From: Paulinella micropora
Lineage: Eukaryota > Cercozoa > Imbricatea > Euglyphida
Direction: 5' to 3'
NCBI GenBank assembly: GCA_009731375.1
Contig: BJOX01000036.1
Location: 67,586 to 131,585 of the forward strand
Length of the DNA: 64,000 nt
Shown: positions 32,940 to 44,999 of the stretch, one piece after another
How the letters are laid out: every line of letters starts with the position of its first letter
Position numbering within the stretch: the first letter of the stretch is position 1
Position numbers and translations under genes: made by a program
Notes under the pieces: generated by a model
Seen by the model: the letters and a program-made list of their open reading frames with translations, nothing else
What the model was told of the DNA's origin: nothing
Database searches by the model: none

Positions 32940-33866
32940 AGTGTTTTGGGCAGTGGTGGCACTAGAAAAATGTTTTGGTTCCAACCGTTTCTGCTTTTAT
33001 GCATAAAAGCTCCACATTGGAAACCGCCAAAACAGCTTTTCGCGTACCCTGAATGGTGCCACTGAAGCATCAAATCACAGTCGAGCCATTTATGCATAAA
33101 ATCTAATCGTGTAAAATGACCTTTTGAGGAATTCCCAAAATGTGCTTTTTTCAGATTCTTAGGCGCGGGTTTTTTTCCTCACTGAGAAGCCATTTTGAAG
33201 CGATGGAGAAAGAGCTTCAAATCCTTCCTCATCGACCAGACTGCATGATGATCTACCAAACTGATCTGAAAATTCGCAAAAGTTTTACAAGTACACTGCC
33301 CAACCTTGCACTGAGCAAGCATGAAAAACAAAAAATTGTTTGTTTAGGTGATTTTCTGGGTTTCAGATTCGAAGCATGGTTGAAAACCTTTGCTCAAGAC
33401 AGACTTCATCGATTTTGATCCCAAATGACAACTGTTAAAAAATCAAAATGGAAGTTTGCGTAAGTTAGACAGTTTTCAGATCAGAATTTGATTGCAGAAT
33501 GCAAAGAATGTTATGCATCTTTTTTTTGACTTAGTAATTTCTTGTAAAAATTAAACAGTAAGTGTTTGCACAGTCTGTCTAGTGAGTGTTTGGACATTTC
33601 CGGCAAGGACAGGAAGTATCCGTTTGTACCACAGGAAACTCATCCGGAGTAAGCAAGGGAATCATTTTTATGTATATTTTCAAATGTAGCATTTTCCAAA
33701 GAGGGTTCCAAGCAATCGAAAGGATTAAAATAGTTTTGGGCTGTGGTTGCACCAGACACAGAAAATGGTACCGACCGTTTCTGCTTTTATGCATAAAAGC
33801 TACACATGGGAAACAGCCAAACCGATTTTTCACGTACCATGAATGGTGCCACCTGATGCATCAATT
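32940..33866. repeat. Duplicated 135-base module (32940-33074 and 33731-33866)
   Basis: The two modules share TTTTGGGC-GTGG, CCGTTTCTGCTTTTATGCAT and GAATGGTGCCAC with many substitutions between. Each contains a full 18-bp palindrome. On the minus strand both begin just after a GGCACCATTCA segment with a nearby GTACG, so they may be duplicated exon-intron borders. Confidence 0.75.
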
Positions 33867-33981
33867 ATAATTAAGTTTTTTATGCATGAAAGCTCATTGT
33901 AAGAAAGTGTTGAAGTGGTACTTCGATGGACCGGTGCATGGAGGGATGTTACAGGAAAGTTTTCCTGACTAGAAATTTCAT

Positions 33982-34029
33982 AACTGCTTCCCACGTAAAA
34001 GAATTTAACAATACTGAACAATTCCCGCC
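33982..34029 (-). repeat. Inverted copia 1 LTR end
   Basis: These 48 bases are the reverse complement of 11885-11932. They include the GGCGGGA at which the 3' LTR breaks off (31475), which suggests that the sequence between was inverted. Confidence 0.85.
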
Positions 34030-34756
34030 ATTTTTCATGTTTAAATTGCATGTTTCGAAGTGTCCAAACCTGTTTTGGGTTGTTGTTATTCCTAGTTTAA
34101 CAGGTTTTTTTTTGGTTTTTTTTTTGTTGCTTTTTTGCTAGAATTGACATATGAGTTTACCTGACCAGAAAATCGCCGTACCTTTGACCAATGCCACTTC
34201 TGTTGCTACGGATCTTCCCTCGGGGCACAAATGCCTACCATTTTTGCATGAGTGGGTGTTCTGGGGCGATTTTCGGCAACAGGGTCCGGACGGATTATAA
34301 CACCAAAAAAAACATCTAGTCATTTTCGGGTTGGGGTGGCCACTTACATTACTTGAAAACTGAGAAATCACTGAAAGTTTTGAACAGTTTTGAACTTGGT
34401 TTAATTTGGAGCCAACACAGTCTCTAGAGTCTTGAGAACAGTGCATCATTGAGTTCGATACAGCTTGCACAGCGCACGTGCCTTACGTCTAGTACGTAGT
34501 GATCCTAGCATGCTAATGATGGATCGCCTAGATCGCATGCATTGTCCAGAATATATGATTTCTAACGTACCTGGGGTGGCCGGATGGTTCTGGAGGAATT
34601 TGTGTTTGCGATGTCATTGCAAGCTGTAATGGTACCGGTACCAGTGATGTTAGTTTGCATCAAGCCTGCAGCGTAAGTTCGAAGTCAGACTGGAAGTGTC
34701 AACGGTGCAATACTGAAACTCCAATATGTCATCGAAAAATAAAAGTGAAATGGTAG

Positions 34757-34776
34757 TCATATATATATATGTATAC

Positions 34777-34837
<61 letters not shown>

Positions 34838-34897
34838 CATCTATCCATCTATCCATCTATCCATCTATCTATCTATCTATCTATCTCTCCGGGGGCC

Positions 34898-34994
<97 letters not shown>

Positions 34995-35177
34995 CCTCTG
35001 TAACACCTCCTTCCCTCTCTCTCTCTCTCTCTCTCTTCTTTTTCCAGAACACAGTCTACCCGTGATTCCCATCCCGGACACATGCACAGTACACAAATTA
35101 TTGTTTGATGTGAAACTGCGTTCCTTTGCAAGGACTACATTCCTTTGCGACATCTCATCTATCTATCTCTCCGGGGG

Positions 35178-35272
<95 letters not shown>

Positions 35273-35450
35273 TGTAACACCTCCTTCCCCCTCTCTCTCT
35301 CTCTATCTCTCTTTCTCTCTCGATGTATGTATTTATGTATGTATGCATGTATGTATGCATGTATGTATGCATGCATGTATGTATGTATGCCACGGTATGT
35401 ATGCATGCATGCATGCATGCATGTATGTATGTATGTATGTATTACTCAGG
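34757..35450. repeat. TATC, CT and GTAT/GCAT simple repeats with a duplicated unit
   Basis: (TATC)n with CATC variants (about 34776-34884) is followed by CTCCGGGGGCCC, (CT)n and CCCTCTGTAACACCTCC. The same order recurs from about 35165 to 35310. Between the two lies the dispersed repeat 35036-35158. (GTAT)n/(GCAT)n closes the block to about 35440. Confidence 0.9.
35036..35158 (+). repeat. Dispersed repeat beside TATC array, copy 2
   Basis: Nearly identical to 1711-1836 and likewise followed directly by (ATCT)n. Confidence 0.8.
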
Positions 35451-35659
35451 ACGTTCAAGTTCTATTTTTTATGTTCAATTTAATATTAAGGGTCAGATTA
35501 AGGATCAGTAGCAGCGTGCAAAATAAGGATTATTTAGTTACCGTTTACAAGTTGAATTTCAAATGAAATTTAAATAATTTAAATCTGAATCCCGGAAATT
35601 TTGAAACTTAATATTAATAGTTTGTGAAAGTTATTTTGATAATAGTTTTTTATATTCAT

Positions 35660-36125
35660 AGTTTTTTATATTCATTTTTCATATTCATTTTTCATGTTCA
35701 TTTTCATATTCATTTTTCACATTCATTTTTCATATTCATTTTTCATATTCATTTTTCATATTCATTTTTCATATTCATTTTTCACATTCATTTTTGATAT
35801 TCATTTTTCATATTCATTCTTCATATTCCTTTTTTACATTCGTTTTTCATATTCATTTTTCGCATTCGTTTTTCATATTATTCACTTTTCATATTTATTT
35901 TTCATATTTATTTTTCATATTCATTTTTCATGTTCATTTTTCACATTCATTTTTCACATTTATTTTTCATATTCATTTTTCATATTCATTTTTCATATTC
36001 ATTTTTCATATTCATTTTTCATGTTCATTTTTCATATTCATTTTTCACATTCATTTTTCATATTCATTTTTCATATTCATTTTTCATATTCATTTTTCAT
36101 ATTCATTTTTCACATTCATTTTATG
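35660..36125 (+). repeat. 13-bp minisatellite (TTTTTCATATTCA)n
   Basis: About 35 units, with CAC and CATG variants. The unit has no stop in several frames, so long Phe/His/Ile/Ser open frames arise that are not genes. Confidence 0.9.
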
Positions 36126-36149
36126 CATTTCATTTCATTATTATTTCAT

Positions 36150-36655
36150 TTCATTTCATTTCATTCATTTCATTCATTTCATTCATTTCATTCATTTCAT
36201 TCATTTCATTCATTTCATTCATTTCATTCATTTCATTCATTTCATTCATTTCATTCATTTCATTCATTTCATTCATTTCATTCATTTCATTCATTTCATT
36301 CATTTCATTCATTTCATTCATTTCATTCATTTCATTCATTTCATTCATTTCATTCATTTCATTCATTTCATTCATTTCATTCATTTCATTCATTTCATTC
36401 ATTTCATTCATTTCATTCATTTCATTCATTTCATTCATTTCATTCATTTCATTCATTTCATTCATTTCATTCATTTCATTCATTTCATTCATTTCATTCA
36501 TTTCATTCATTTCATTCATTTCATTCATTTCATTCATTTCATTCATTTCATTCATTTCATTCATTTCATTCATTTCATTCATTTCATTCATTTCATTCAT
36601 TTCATTCATTTCATTCATTTCATTCATTTTATTCCATTCATTCCATTCATTCCAT
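36150..36655 (+). repeat. 9-bp minisatellite (ATTCATTTC)n
   Basis: More than 50 nearly perfect units, degenerating to ATTCCATTC-like units at the right end. It directly abuts the broken gag fragment at about 36676. Confidence 0.95.
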
Positions 36656-36675
36656 TCTGAATTTCATTTCATTGA

Positions 36676-37227
36676 TTAATGTATCTTCTTTCTCTCTTCT
36701 TGATCAGAGACCAGTTTGCCGAGGAGCTGTGCTGTGTTTGATAATGGGATATAGACATCCCTTTTAGCACGACTTTTCTCTCTTCTTTGATCCTGAGGGA
36801 TCCACACATAGGTATCCTTCCCTACCCCCATCCTGATATGGAACTCTTCTTTAGTGAGGTCATAGTGGTCTTGCACCCACTGTTGTTCCTCCACTGTGAT
36901 CTCCTCTCCATCACTATGAATCAAGTCGATCATTTTTCGTCCTCCTCCTCCCGTGTGGGCAGGTGGTAAGGGATTACCATATGCTCCTCCTCCTCCCGTC
37001 TCTTCTTGTTCAAATCCTCCTTCATCTTCGTCTCCTCCATATCTTCCTTCATCATCCCAGCCCTCTTCTACTCCTCCTCCTACTCCTTCATCTCCTCCTC
37101 CTCCTTCATTCAATCCTCCTCCTCCTCCTTCATTCAATCCTCTTCCTCCTCCTCCTCCTGCTTCTTCTTCTTCTCTTCTTTCTTCTGCCTCCGAGAATTC
37201 ACTAACTTCGGCGATCTCTGTCGACAT
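36676..37227 (-). pseudogene. gag: Truncated Gag of gypsy F
   Basis: 183 codons matching the N-terminus of the Gag at 13293. An extra GGGGGLNEG-like unit from slippage in its Gly-rich part is present, along with a few substitutions. Similarity ends after EERKKI, where the minisatellite-derived sequence takes over and supplies a stop. Confidence 0.85.
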
Positions 37228-38013
37228 GATGTCGTAGTAGTAATTAACAGGAGGACAGTGTCAGCTCCTATGTTTGGTTTTTGTTCGTTTGTGTTCTGTT
37301 CCTCCTTCAGTCGATTGACTAGTGAAGAGAGAAACTAATAGAGAGGGTAGGATAAGATTCCCTGTCCTCTATGAAACACTGTTTGTATGTTTGTTTTTGT
37401 TTGAGAAAAATAGTCTTTGAGACTTTCTCCGATTTCTTGTTCTCCTTACTCAGATTACTTTCTCCTCCTTCTTTTCTATATTGTATCTAGTATGAGGCAC
37501 TTGGACCTACACACAGATAGTAATAGAGAAGCTAGAAAAGCTCTCCTTGAGAAGTCGACAGTCGGTCGGATAGGTTCTCAGACCTACCTTTAGAAAACGA
37601 TCAGAGATTTGCAAAAATACTCTGACGTATGTGTGAGATAATGCAGATAAATGCACAAACTAGAAGGGTAGAGTGTTGTGCTCCTGTCCCTATGCTTGTT
37701 TGTGTTTTGTGTGTGTTCCTTCACTCTTCTGTCCACCTCCTTCTTCTTGGTCTCTGTGTGAGAACAGCAAGAACGACAGAGAGTTTGTATCTGATGTCTC
37801 CTTGTGAGCACACAGATACTGATTGGGCTAGAGGGTACGAGACACCTGCTTGAGACCAATCAAATTATTTGTTTTGTGAAAGAGTTATGAGGGAGCTGTG
37901 TTGGAGTATTTGTTTTCGTCTGACGTCCCCGTGTGAGACAGGTCAGTGAAAATTCACTCTGTTGCCTGTGTGGCAAAGCAGAAAGAAATCACCCCAGTGA
38001 TGTGGACTCCAAA

Positions 38014-38253
38014 TGTAATGCCTCCTTTCGATAGCTCGTAAAAAGTCGGTAGTACAACCAAACACAGTCCTCAAAAGATGAGAATGATGTCTCGTTATAT
38101 TAGCTCAGTGAAGCCAAAAAAGGAAAACGGCAACAGACCAGGAATAAAATGGCATCAGGTCCAATCCGGACAAATAATACTGAAAAACAAGCTGGTGCAC
38201 CTGTCACCAGGAAAAGGTACTTTTTACCGGCTATCCGGGGGGTGATGCCTACA
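38014..38253 (-). repeat. Gypsy F 5' LTR
   Basis: Same family as the LTRs of gypsy A. It carries the GAAAGGAGGCATTACA end variant also seen in the partial LTR at 4499-4551. Confidence 0.88.
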
Positions 38254-38348
38254 CACCCCGTGTTATCCTAAATTCACTCATCGTCCCCCCCACCTAGCTA
38301 GTGTGAGTCTATACTACCCCCCGGATAGTTATTGATAAATTCCATGTA

Positions 38349-38433
38349 TTAAAAGCCAACCCTCTCATATGCGTTTATCGCAAAACCGTAGAACAAACCT
38401 TTGTGCATACGCCTTCTACGTCATGGAGGTAAC
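38349..38433 (-). repeat. Inverted part of the 275-585 dispersed repeat
   Basis: The reverse complement of these 85 bases matches about 450-535 and the equivalent part of the second copy. Confidence 0.8.
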
Positions 38434-38550
38434 TCGATCGCAGGACTCTTCCTGTCGACGATGCTGAGGGGGACTCATTGCCTGTGGGTGGCGGGATGGT
38501 GCAGCCGTCAAGGGACGGGCAGGGCCAGTCTCCGTCGAAGGGGCAGGGGT

Positions 38551-39875
38551 CTAAGCCACAGTCGTCGTGCTGGACGATGGGTCGGATGACGAACCTGAAG
38601 ACGAACTCGAGCTCGATGCTGGACTCAATGTTGGGCTCGATGATGAGCTCGCGGGGACCGGAGTCACAATTGTTGCAGTCGCAGTCGTTGCAGTCACGGG
38701 GGCTCCACCTCGGTCCTCCACGGAGGGGTTCGTGCCGTCAGCGAGCAAGGTCGAGTAAGCTTCTTCCGCAACGGGGAAGAGAGGGCTCAACGTGATGCGA
38801 CTACCTTGCAACGTTGTACTCAGCGAGATGCGTGGCGTTGGGCGTACCGGAGTCGATGTAGACTAAGTAGGGGTTGAACCTGACAAATCATTCGAGGTGG
38901 CCGTCTGCGTTGCGAAGGTCGGCATGTGTTCAAGAGGGCCAATCATTGGTCGAAGTGGCGACGCGAAGGCTGGGTCAGACATGGACAGTGCACGATTGAC
39001 CAATGGGGCTGATGGACGTGCTGCCAAAAGGGAGGCCAGTGATGGATGCGGTTCACGCCGGGGCAGGGGTGTCGCTCCACTCGCTAGGCTACCCGGGCGT
39101 GCAAACGGATCGACAGAGGTGGTTGGAGGTACCCAACTGATGGGGGCCAGTGTTGTTGCACCTACGGGCGACGCAATTGGGGTAAAGGCCAACGTTGGGG
39201 TGACTACAGGGGACGATGTTGCAGTAGATGGTGGTGCAGCTGGGGTGGCGGGGCTCGTCGATGGGTGAGTCGGCGGTGCAGGTCCCAAAGGAATACTTCC
39301 CAAGGTCGCTGCTGGAATCGTACCAGTCAGGGTTGATGGGGGCACGGTGACAGGAGTGCTTGCAGGGGTTGGAAGTACCAATTCAGAAAGTGATCCAGGT
39401 GCCCCAGGCATCGAAGTCGAAATCGGAAAATGGTTAATAATTCTTCTAAAGGAATAAGAGTACCCAATTGATTCCAGAGAGCTTCATGTTGAGCTGCAGA
39501 GCCTGTAGGTCCCAGGTACTCCTGGTAGATGTCATGGGCTGTCATATTTGGATTACACATCAACTTTAGGGAGGGTGTCGGTACCAATGGTAGATGAAGC
39601 AAATTAGTTTGCTTATCTTTTACTGCTTTAAGTAAAATATTACGATATTCACCAGAGTAATTAGTAAATAAATCTTCTCGGAACTGCGTTGATTGAGTCC
39701 ACGAGAGGTCCGTCGTGAGAGGAGTTGACTTCGCTTCCTCAACTTCCTTCAGGAATTTCTTCTCGGAGGGCAGAAGACCATGGTATACTCCCAGGATGGT
39801 AAAGGGGTCCAGACATTTCCTCTTGTGCTCCCGAAGACGCGACAGGGGATCGTCGTGGCGCGAGTTGGCGAACAT
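38551..39875 (-). CDS. Unrecognised proline/serine/threonine-rich protein, probably broken or spliced
   Basis: The upstream part, 39875-39327, encodes about 150 ordinary-looking residues (for example SEKKFLKEVEEAK and AHDIYQEYLG). Near 39440 the likely coding frame shifts to that of 39411-38863, either by a splice or a frameshift. The second part is dominated by Pro, Ser, Thr and Ala. It meets one in-frame TAG (38865-38863) but stays open in the same frame to 38551. No domain is recognised. It could be a host gene or a degenerate Gag; the neighbouring retroelement leader sequence makes the latter possible. Confidence 0.35.
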
Positions 39876-41239
39876 TCCACGTCACCAGGGGTAGGCCAGG
39901 CAGTGTGGGTACACTTGTAGAGCACGATGAGCAGCAGAGAGGATGATCTTGCTGGGTGATAAGGGGGTGACCCTAACACAAACAAAACCAGGCACATACT
40001 GTGTTGGTTGACTGCCTAGAGTGTAGAAGAACAGAGAGACGACACAAAAATGCAAAGACAGGTGAGGATCTGTCTCACATATGTGTTTTTGATGACCTCT
40101 GATCTCCCACGTTCGTTGAGTAGTGCCTTCCTTGTAGGACGCGCTTTCAAATCGATCTGTCGACAGAGCACACAAAACTCGTGTGTGCAGTTTCCACTTG
40201 AAAGGAAAATTCGAATTGTGAGTTTGGATACAACCCCAAGGGATAAATACACAACGAAGTCTTATTAAAAGTCTCTATGGCTGCAAAAAGCCTTATTAAA
40301 AGTCTCTATGGCTGCAAAAAGCCCTAACTCCTGAAGGTAGGTGAAATACCAGTAAATAGCTGAGAGGTCACTTCGTTTATTTACGTAGATTTCTACTTGT
40401 TTGCAGACTTTGGTTGCAAGGTACGATCGCAGTTGAACGTAGATTGTGAGTTGGTATCGTGTGACACTTGAAAATGCTGGTGTAGCACTTGAAGGAGGGC
40501 TTCAACTGTTGTGGGTTCAAGTGTCAGAGATTCGCTTTTGGAAAAAGTCTTTCACAGTCATGATGTAAAATGCATGGATTGTGCGGCAAATATTATTTTC
40601 CTTACACTTGACTGCGTGTCCACAAATTTAACGTAACGTGCGTTTTTCGGGAAATCGGGAAAAAGGCAATGAAGAGGGGGAAAATGATAATTGTCGTAAA
40701 AACTTTGATTAAATCGTTTGAAGTCATTCCTGGACGAAATCGAAAACTAGTTAGTGAAGTCGAAATGTCGTGCAGAGGAGAATCTAACGGGTCTGTCAAA
40801 AACAGTAAAAATGTCAACGGTAGTGGTTTTGGCCGGTCGTTAAAGTGCTCAGTCTGATACTACCTTAAGTGACACCTTTCAGGAAAGTGCGCATTTTGAA
40901 TTGCCGTGCCTACAGCTGATCACTGTAGACACTTCCCACGCTCTGCTCTAGGTGGGGGACCAGAAGGACAAGACTGACAGTGGCTGCTCATTAAAAACAG
41001 TTAAGGTTGCTGGCAGTGTGGGGCGCAATCTGAAAAGTGTCTGTTTTGTTCCTCGTACCGGGGTTGTGTTGAACGTGGTTTTCCTTGTGAAGAAGGACCC
41101 ACGCCGGGACACAGCAGTTACATTGCACAGACTTACAAGGTAGCTATAGGGTTGCCTTTTTAGTGCTGGTGTAGGCAGAGAGGGAATAGCTAGTCTGCTC
41201 TCTGCGATGGACAATTTGAAGGTTCGGGTAGGAAAACTA
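39876..41239. other. Stretch without a supported gene
   Basis: Contains a perfect-looking short tandem duplication near 40259-40322 (a 37-base unit with CTTATTAAAAGTCTC) and the two repeat segments at 40721-40960. Open frames are short and lack domains. Confidence 0.5.
40721..40960 (+). repeat. Dispersed repeat copy 2 followed by copia-leader-like sequence
   Basis: 40721-40859 matches 5041-5183. 40861-40960 resembles 12078-12178 in the copia 1 leader (shared CCTTAAGTGA, CTACAGCTGATCACTGTAGA and CACGCTCTGCT). Confidence 0.7.
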
Positions 41240-41490
41240 GCCTGTTAACCGGAGGCTCCGGGATCCCAGTTGTCTACCACCATTTTACTGGGTCACACTG
41301 AGATTCAAAAGAACCAAAAAGGAAACCAACCTCACCAAATTGGTAATATATGAACATAAAGGCGATTCGCCACCAGTACCAGAAAATATGGTAATACAGT
41401 AATAATTACTAAGTATTAAGTACTATGCGTGAAGATACCGTAACTGTATGGTTATGCTGTAGTGGACTAGGATCTAATTAAATTGTCCAA
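41240..41490 (-). repeat. Copia-like LTR on the minus strand
   Basis: On the minus strand AAGGGGAAGCA (41501-41491), a polypurine tract, leads into TTGGACAATTTAATTAGA, as at the start of the copia 1 LTR. TTTCTGGTACTGGTGGC is also shared further in. The far end is not defined. No matching coding region is attached. Confidence 0.6.
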
Positions 41491-44400
41491 TGCTTCCCCT
41501 TAATTAGGGCCTAGGACATCTCAGCAAAGACGCAGCCCGACGCATGAGGAGAATAAAGAGCAAAACCAACACCAGCACAAGTGCAACACTACACAATACA
41601 CAAGCGGTCTCATCCTATAGACACACAAACTTACAAGTTAATATCAGCAAAATTTGCTAGTTCTGTCCAGAAGCAACATTCATATCAGAAATCCCATCAG
41701 CTGCTGAATCGTCCCTGGCGATAGGCTGTCCGGATACATGAACAAAGCATATCAGACAATCAAAGTCAAACATGGTCCAAATACATCAACGTACCAGTTG
41801 AATGTACAACAAACATTGCAGGACCTAACAGATGGGCTGTAATAATCCATCCGAGATGATGTGTATTAATGGCAAGGTTCTTCTAAGGATCAATAAAAAC
41901 ACTTTTAATGAGATCGAACTGAATGTAGTATGAACAAATCATGCGGATCACATGATATCACATGATAATCTAATCTAAAATGTCTAGGAAACAAATATAT
42001 GACTGTAATAATGATCATGGTGCAACTGTATCACAGTCAACTGTGGTGATTATTCTCGATTCATGTGATAATTGGATAGATCGGTGCGGGGAAGCAACAT
42101 AGATGGCAAATGGTAATATTGCTGTGATTTATGGTACTAAACTGCAAAATATATGCAACCGTCCGTTATGGTTATATTTGCATTACACGAGAATAAATGG
42201 TAAAATAGGGGCAATTGCGAGTTCCACCGTCATAAAAAAGATAAGACGGAATATTCCGGATATTGCGGTCTTACACTCCCCCCGAACTCGATATATCGTG
42301 CCCGCCATGTCGGAATCGATCTTCTCAGAAGAGAGAATTCCTTAGCTTTCATGCAATATCGATACCGAATCCATTACTTAACAAATCTAATCCCACTAAT
42401 AGTTGGGAATGCACCATCGATTGCTATTCTCCCCCCGCTTTAAATCTTTGCACCACACTTCACATAAACTAAATCTGCACTAAACCGTTGTAGTCCTAAA
42501 ACAAGTATCGAAGTCGAAATCTTCTCCACGTTGTAGATCATCATAGTATGATATAGAACGTGAATATGAGCACATTTCAATTAAAGTAAAAGATGATCTC
42601 CACGTTGTAGATCATCATAGTATCAATGTACGTTATGAGCACTAAGTACCTCCCAAAAGATCAAATGGATTATTTGCTGGATAAGTTCATACAAGTCGCT
42701 ATGTCATTGCAATAGTAATAGACCTGTAAGGCAGGCAGTGAGTACGACTCACTATCAGGTATGTTAGGTTTTATCATGGAACTTTATTTTGCGAGTATGC
42801 ACCTGACAGCTATCATTTAATCATAAAATTTATTTGAAAATGAGCATAAATCATAACTTCTATTTTTCAAAATAATTCATAATGAAATTGATAAGTTAGA
42901 TAGGTTGCATACAATAAATGTAGCAATTAGGCGCAACAGAACGAGCAGCAACAGCGGCTGATGTTCCGGAAGCTCGCTGAAGCATTGGACTCGCACGGAC
43001 CCCCCCCCCCCCAGCTTCCTTTATGCCTTCGCTGCGCTGATATAAGAGCGAACATCAACCAATCGATGGCCGGCGTGACGCACAACTATTGCCGACTGCT
43101 AAAGATGGACTCAATCGCCGCACGAACATTGCTCCGACCAAACGCACCGATGGCGACGACCAACGCGACGACTGCATCGAGCTCCGAGTCTCAGCATTGC
43201 GAGACGAGACGTAAATAATCACGCATATTTACGGCAATATTTTAAAGTTGGAAACGTATTATCTAATTAATGGCCCGACGTTCAAACAATGCGTTAAGCG
43301 AAGGCGATGACAGCGCTAAACTAAACGCACGTACCGTACTAATGATCGAAGGCAATTTTTCAGACCTCAGGGGGAGGTCACGATAATATATCTCAATCGC
43401 AGCCCCGTAACGTTACTGCTCAGTTATGTATCGTTCTGTGCGACAAATTTCTATATTTACTCCTAATGTTAGTATAGTTGTTGCAATCATTACGCTTTAA
43501 CACAAATGCACGTAAACATCGAATTAAGGGAGCGTTGCATCTGCTTTCATTTTGTAATTTGATATTAACGTTTTTTCATATATTTCGTATATCAGTATGG
43601 TCCGACGATAATTACCTTTATTAATTATAATTACTATTTTGTCAATTACGGATAATCATTGACGTAGGATTTATTTCTAGAAAGTCAGTTATTATTAATA
43701 ACAGTCATCCATTACGCCGACCATAATCTAATAGTAGTGACGTGTCACGTCGATAGCGCAGTAAAGTTCCGTTCGTATTGGTGGGAAGTACCGAAGAGTT
43801 TAAATACTCACCGGTAATCAATCTGCCGGAATTACTGTTCCGAAGAACAGTCCGTCAATTGATTAATAGGTTATCAGTGTTACCGGATTCATCCCCGTGA
43901 CACGCCTCTGCATCGCAATTCGTTTTTCGGACATTAAGTTTATTCAGTTTATTACGGGTTTTATCGCAGTCAACAACAGTGACAGAGCTTGTTCCCAGAG
44001 AATGCGTCGTTCCCAATTATAATTTTTTCATGAGTTCGAAAAAGGCAAAGGGACTCCAAATGTATTAAGACAGGAAGTCTTAACCCTTACGAGCGCAAAG
44101 TAAAAATGGAATTTAATAATAAATTGAGCACAACTGGTTCAAGGCTAACCTCCACTTCTAAAGTAGAAAGGGAAGCCAGAATTGAACCCAAACAACAAGC
44201 CAAAGGGAAAAACCGCTAAAAACGGAGTGTCCCTTTGACACAGGCCAACTGACACGATGCGTTACGTCCGTAACCTGCACAAATGCTAAAACATGTCACA
44301 AACAACAACCCATAAGTGCATTTTCCCTTGTTTAGCCATAAATTCCCAGTCACGGGAAGAACGACTAAATTTCACGGAATTTCCGTGCCAATTTTCCTTA

Positions 44401-44999
44401 ATTTCAAACGGTTACTACATACGCTACAAAAGGATCGGGTTAACGCTATTAATGTGGGAGGTTATTCAATACGGATGCTACAGGTTTGTGTAATTTACAT
44501 CCTAAAAACCTTCACTACTCCGATACACGGTTAAGTGTAAAATATAGGATTTAAGGCACTATGAGATTTAAGCTTACAAGCTTATCCTCATACCCCTTAA
44601 TCCTAGAACAACCTTAAAACCGGAAGTATTGTTCAAAACCGGAAATGCAATAAGAATTCATCTTTAAATACATGTAATATTAACAAGGAATCACTTCCAC
44701 GAGTGAATTTCCGTAAAACTAATAGTGTAAAAATGATGTAGTATACAGTGTGTATTACACACACACCCCTTGAACGAAGGTCCGACCTTCGTCCGAGGCT
44801 GTGATCCCGGTCGCACAAAGACGCTCCAAGGCCCATAACCAAATGAACACAGACCTTCGCAATTGCTTTCCGTCTTAAACCGGACGGCACTCAATGTGTC
44901 CCCCTCCTACCGGCTTGCGACTTCCGAACTGTCCTAGAAGAATTTAATCATTAAATACTGAAACAATTTCCGCTCGTCCAGCTGACGACGTCACAAAAG
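41491..44999. other. AT-rich stretch with no recognisable gene
   Basis: I see no supportable coding region. A 27-base direct repeat lies at 42523-42549 and 42597-42623 and a short poly(C) at about 43001-43012. If the LTR at 41240-41490 once belonged to an element, its internal 3' sequence would start here. Confidence 0.5.
42523..42623 (+). repeat. 27-base direct repeat
   Basis: The segment at 42523-42549 is repeated exactly at 42597-42623, with 47 bases between. Confidence 0.85.

Larger units (their letters stand above)
31481..33893. repeat. Interspersed 18-bp palindrome, about eight copies
   Basis: The full palindrome GCTTTTATGCATAAAAGC occurs at 32993-33010 and 33783-33800. Shorter or slightly changed copies lie at 31481-31492, 31987-32002, 32031-32046, 32075-32090, 33089-33100 and 33878-33893. 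Several are followed by CCACATTGGRAA-like sequence, so the repeated unit is longer than the palindrome itself. Three copies sit 44 bases apart at 31987-32090. Confidence 0.9.
31476..34756. other. AT-rich island between retroelement debris
   Basis: No transposon protein is encoded here. The island carries repeated palindromes, a duplicated 135-base module, predicted exons on the minus strand (32107-32767) and an inverted LTR piece. A 92-codon plus-strand frame at 33140-33418 and a 110-codon minus-strand frame at 34138-34470 have no recognisable domain. It looks like host sequence that may have been rearranged. Confidence 0.5.
36676..38253 (-). mobile_element. Gypsy F: 5' fragment of the gypsy A family, inverted
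   Basis: On the minus strand it contains a 5' LTR (38253-38014), the primer-binding site (38011-37999), a full 786-base leader and the first part of gag. It is cut off by the 9-bp minisatellite. Everything downstream is missing. Confidence 0.88.

Noticed and set aside
35694-36767. Open frames of 250-357 codons rich in Phe, His, Ile and Ser (plus strand) and Met-Asn-Glu (minus strand)
   Set aside because: They are translations of the 13-bp and 9-bp minisatellites, whose units lack stops; no protein-like composition remains outside the repeats.
43001-43218. 85-codon plus-strand frame from 42961
   Set aside because: It starts in front of a poly(C) run that encodes prolines and shows no domain; no splice context supports it.
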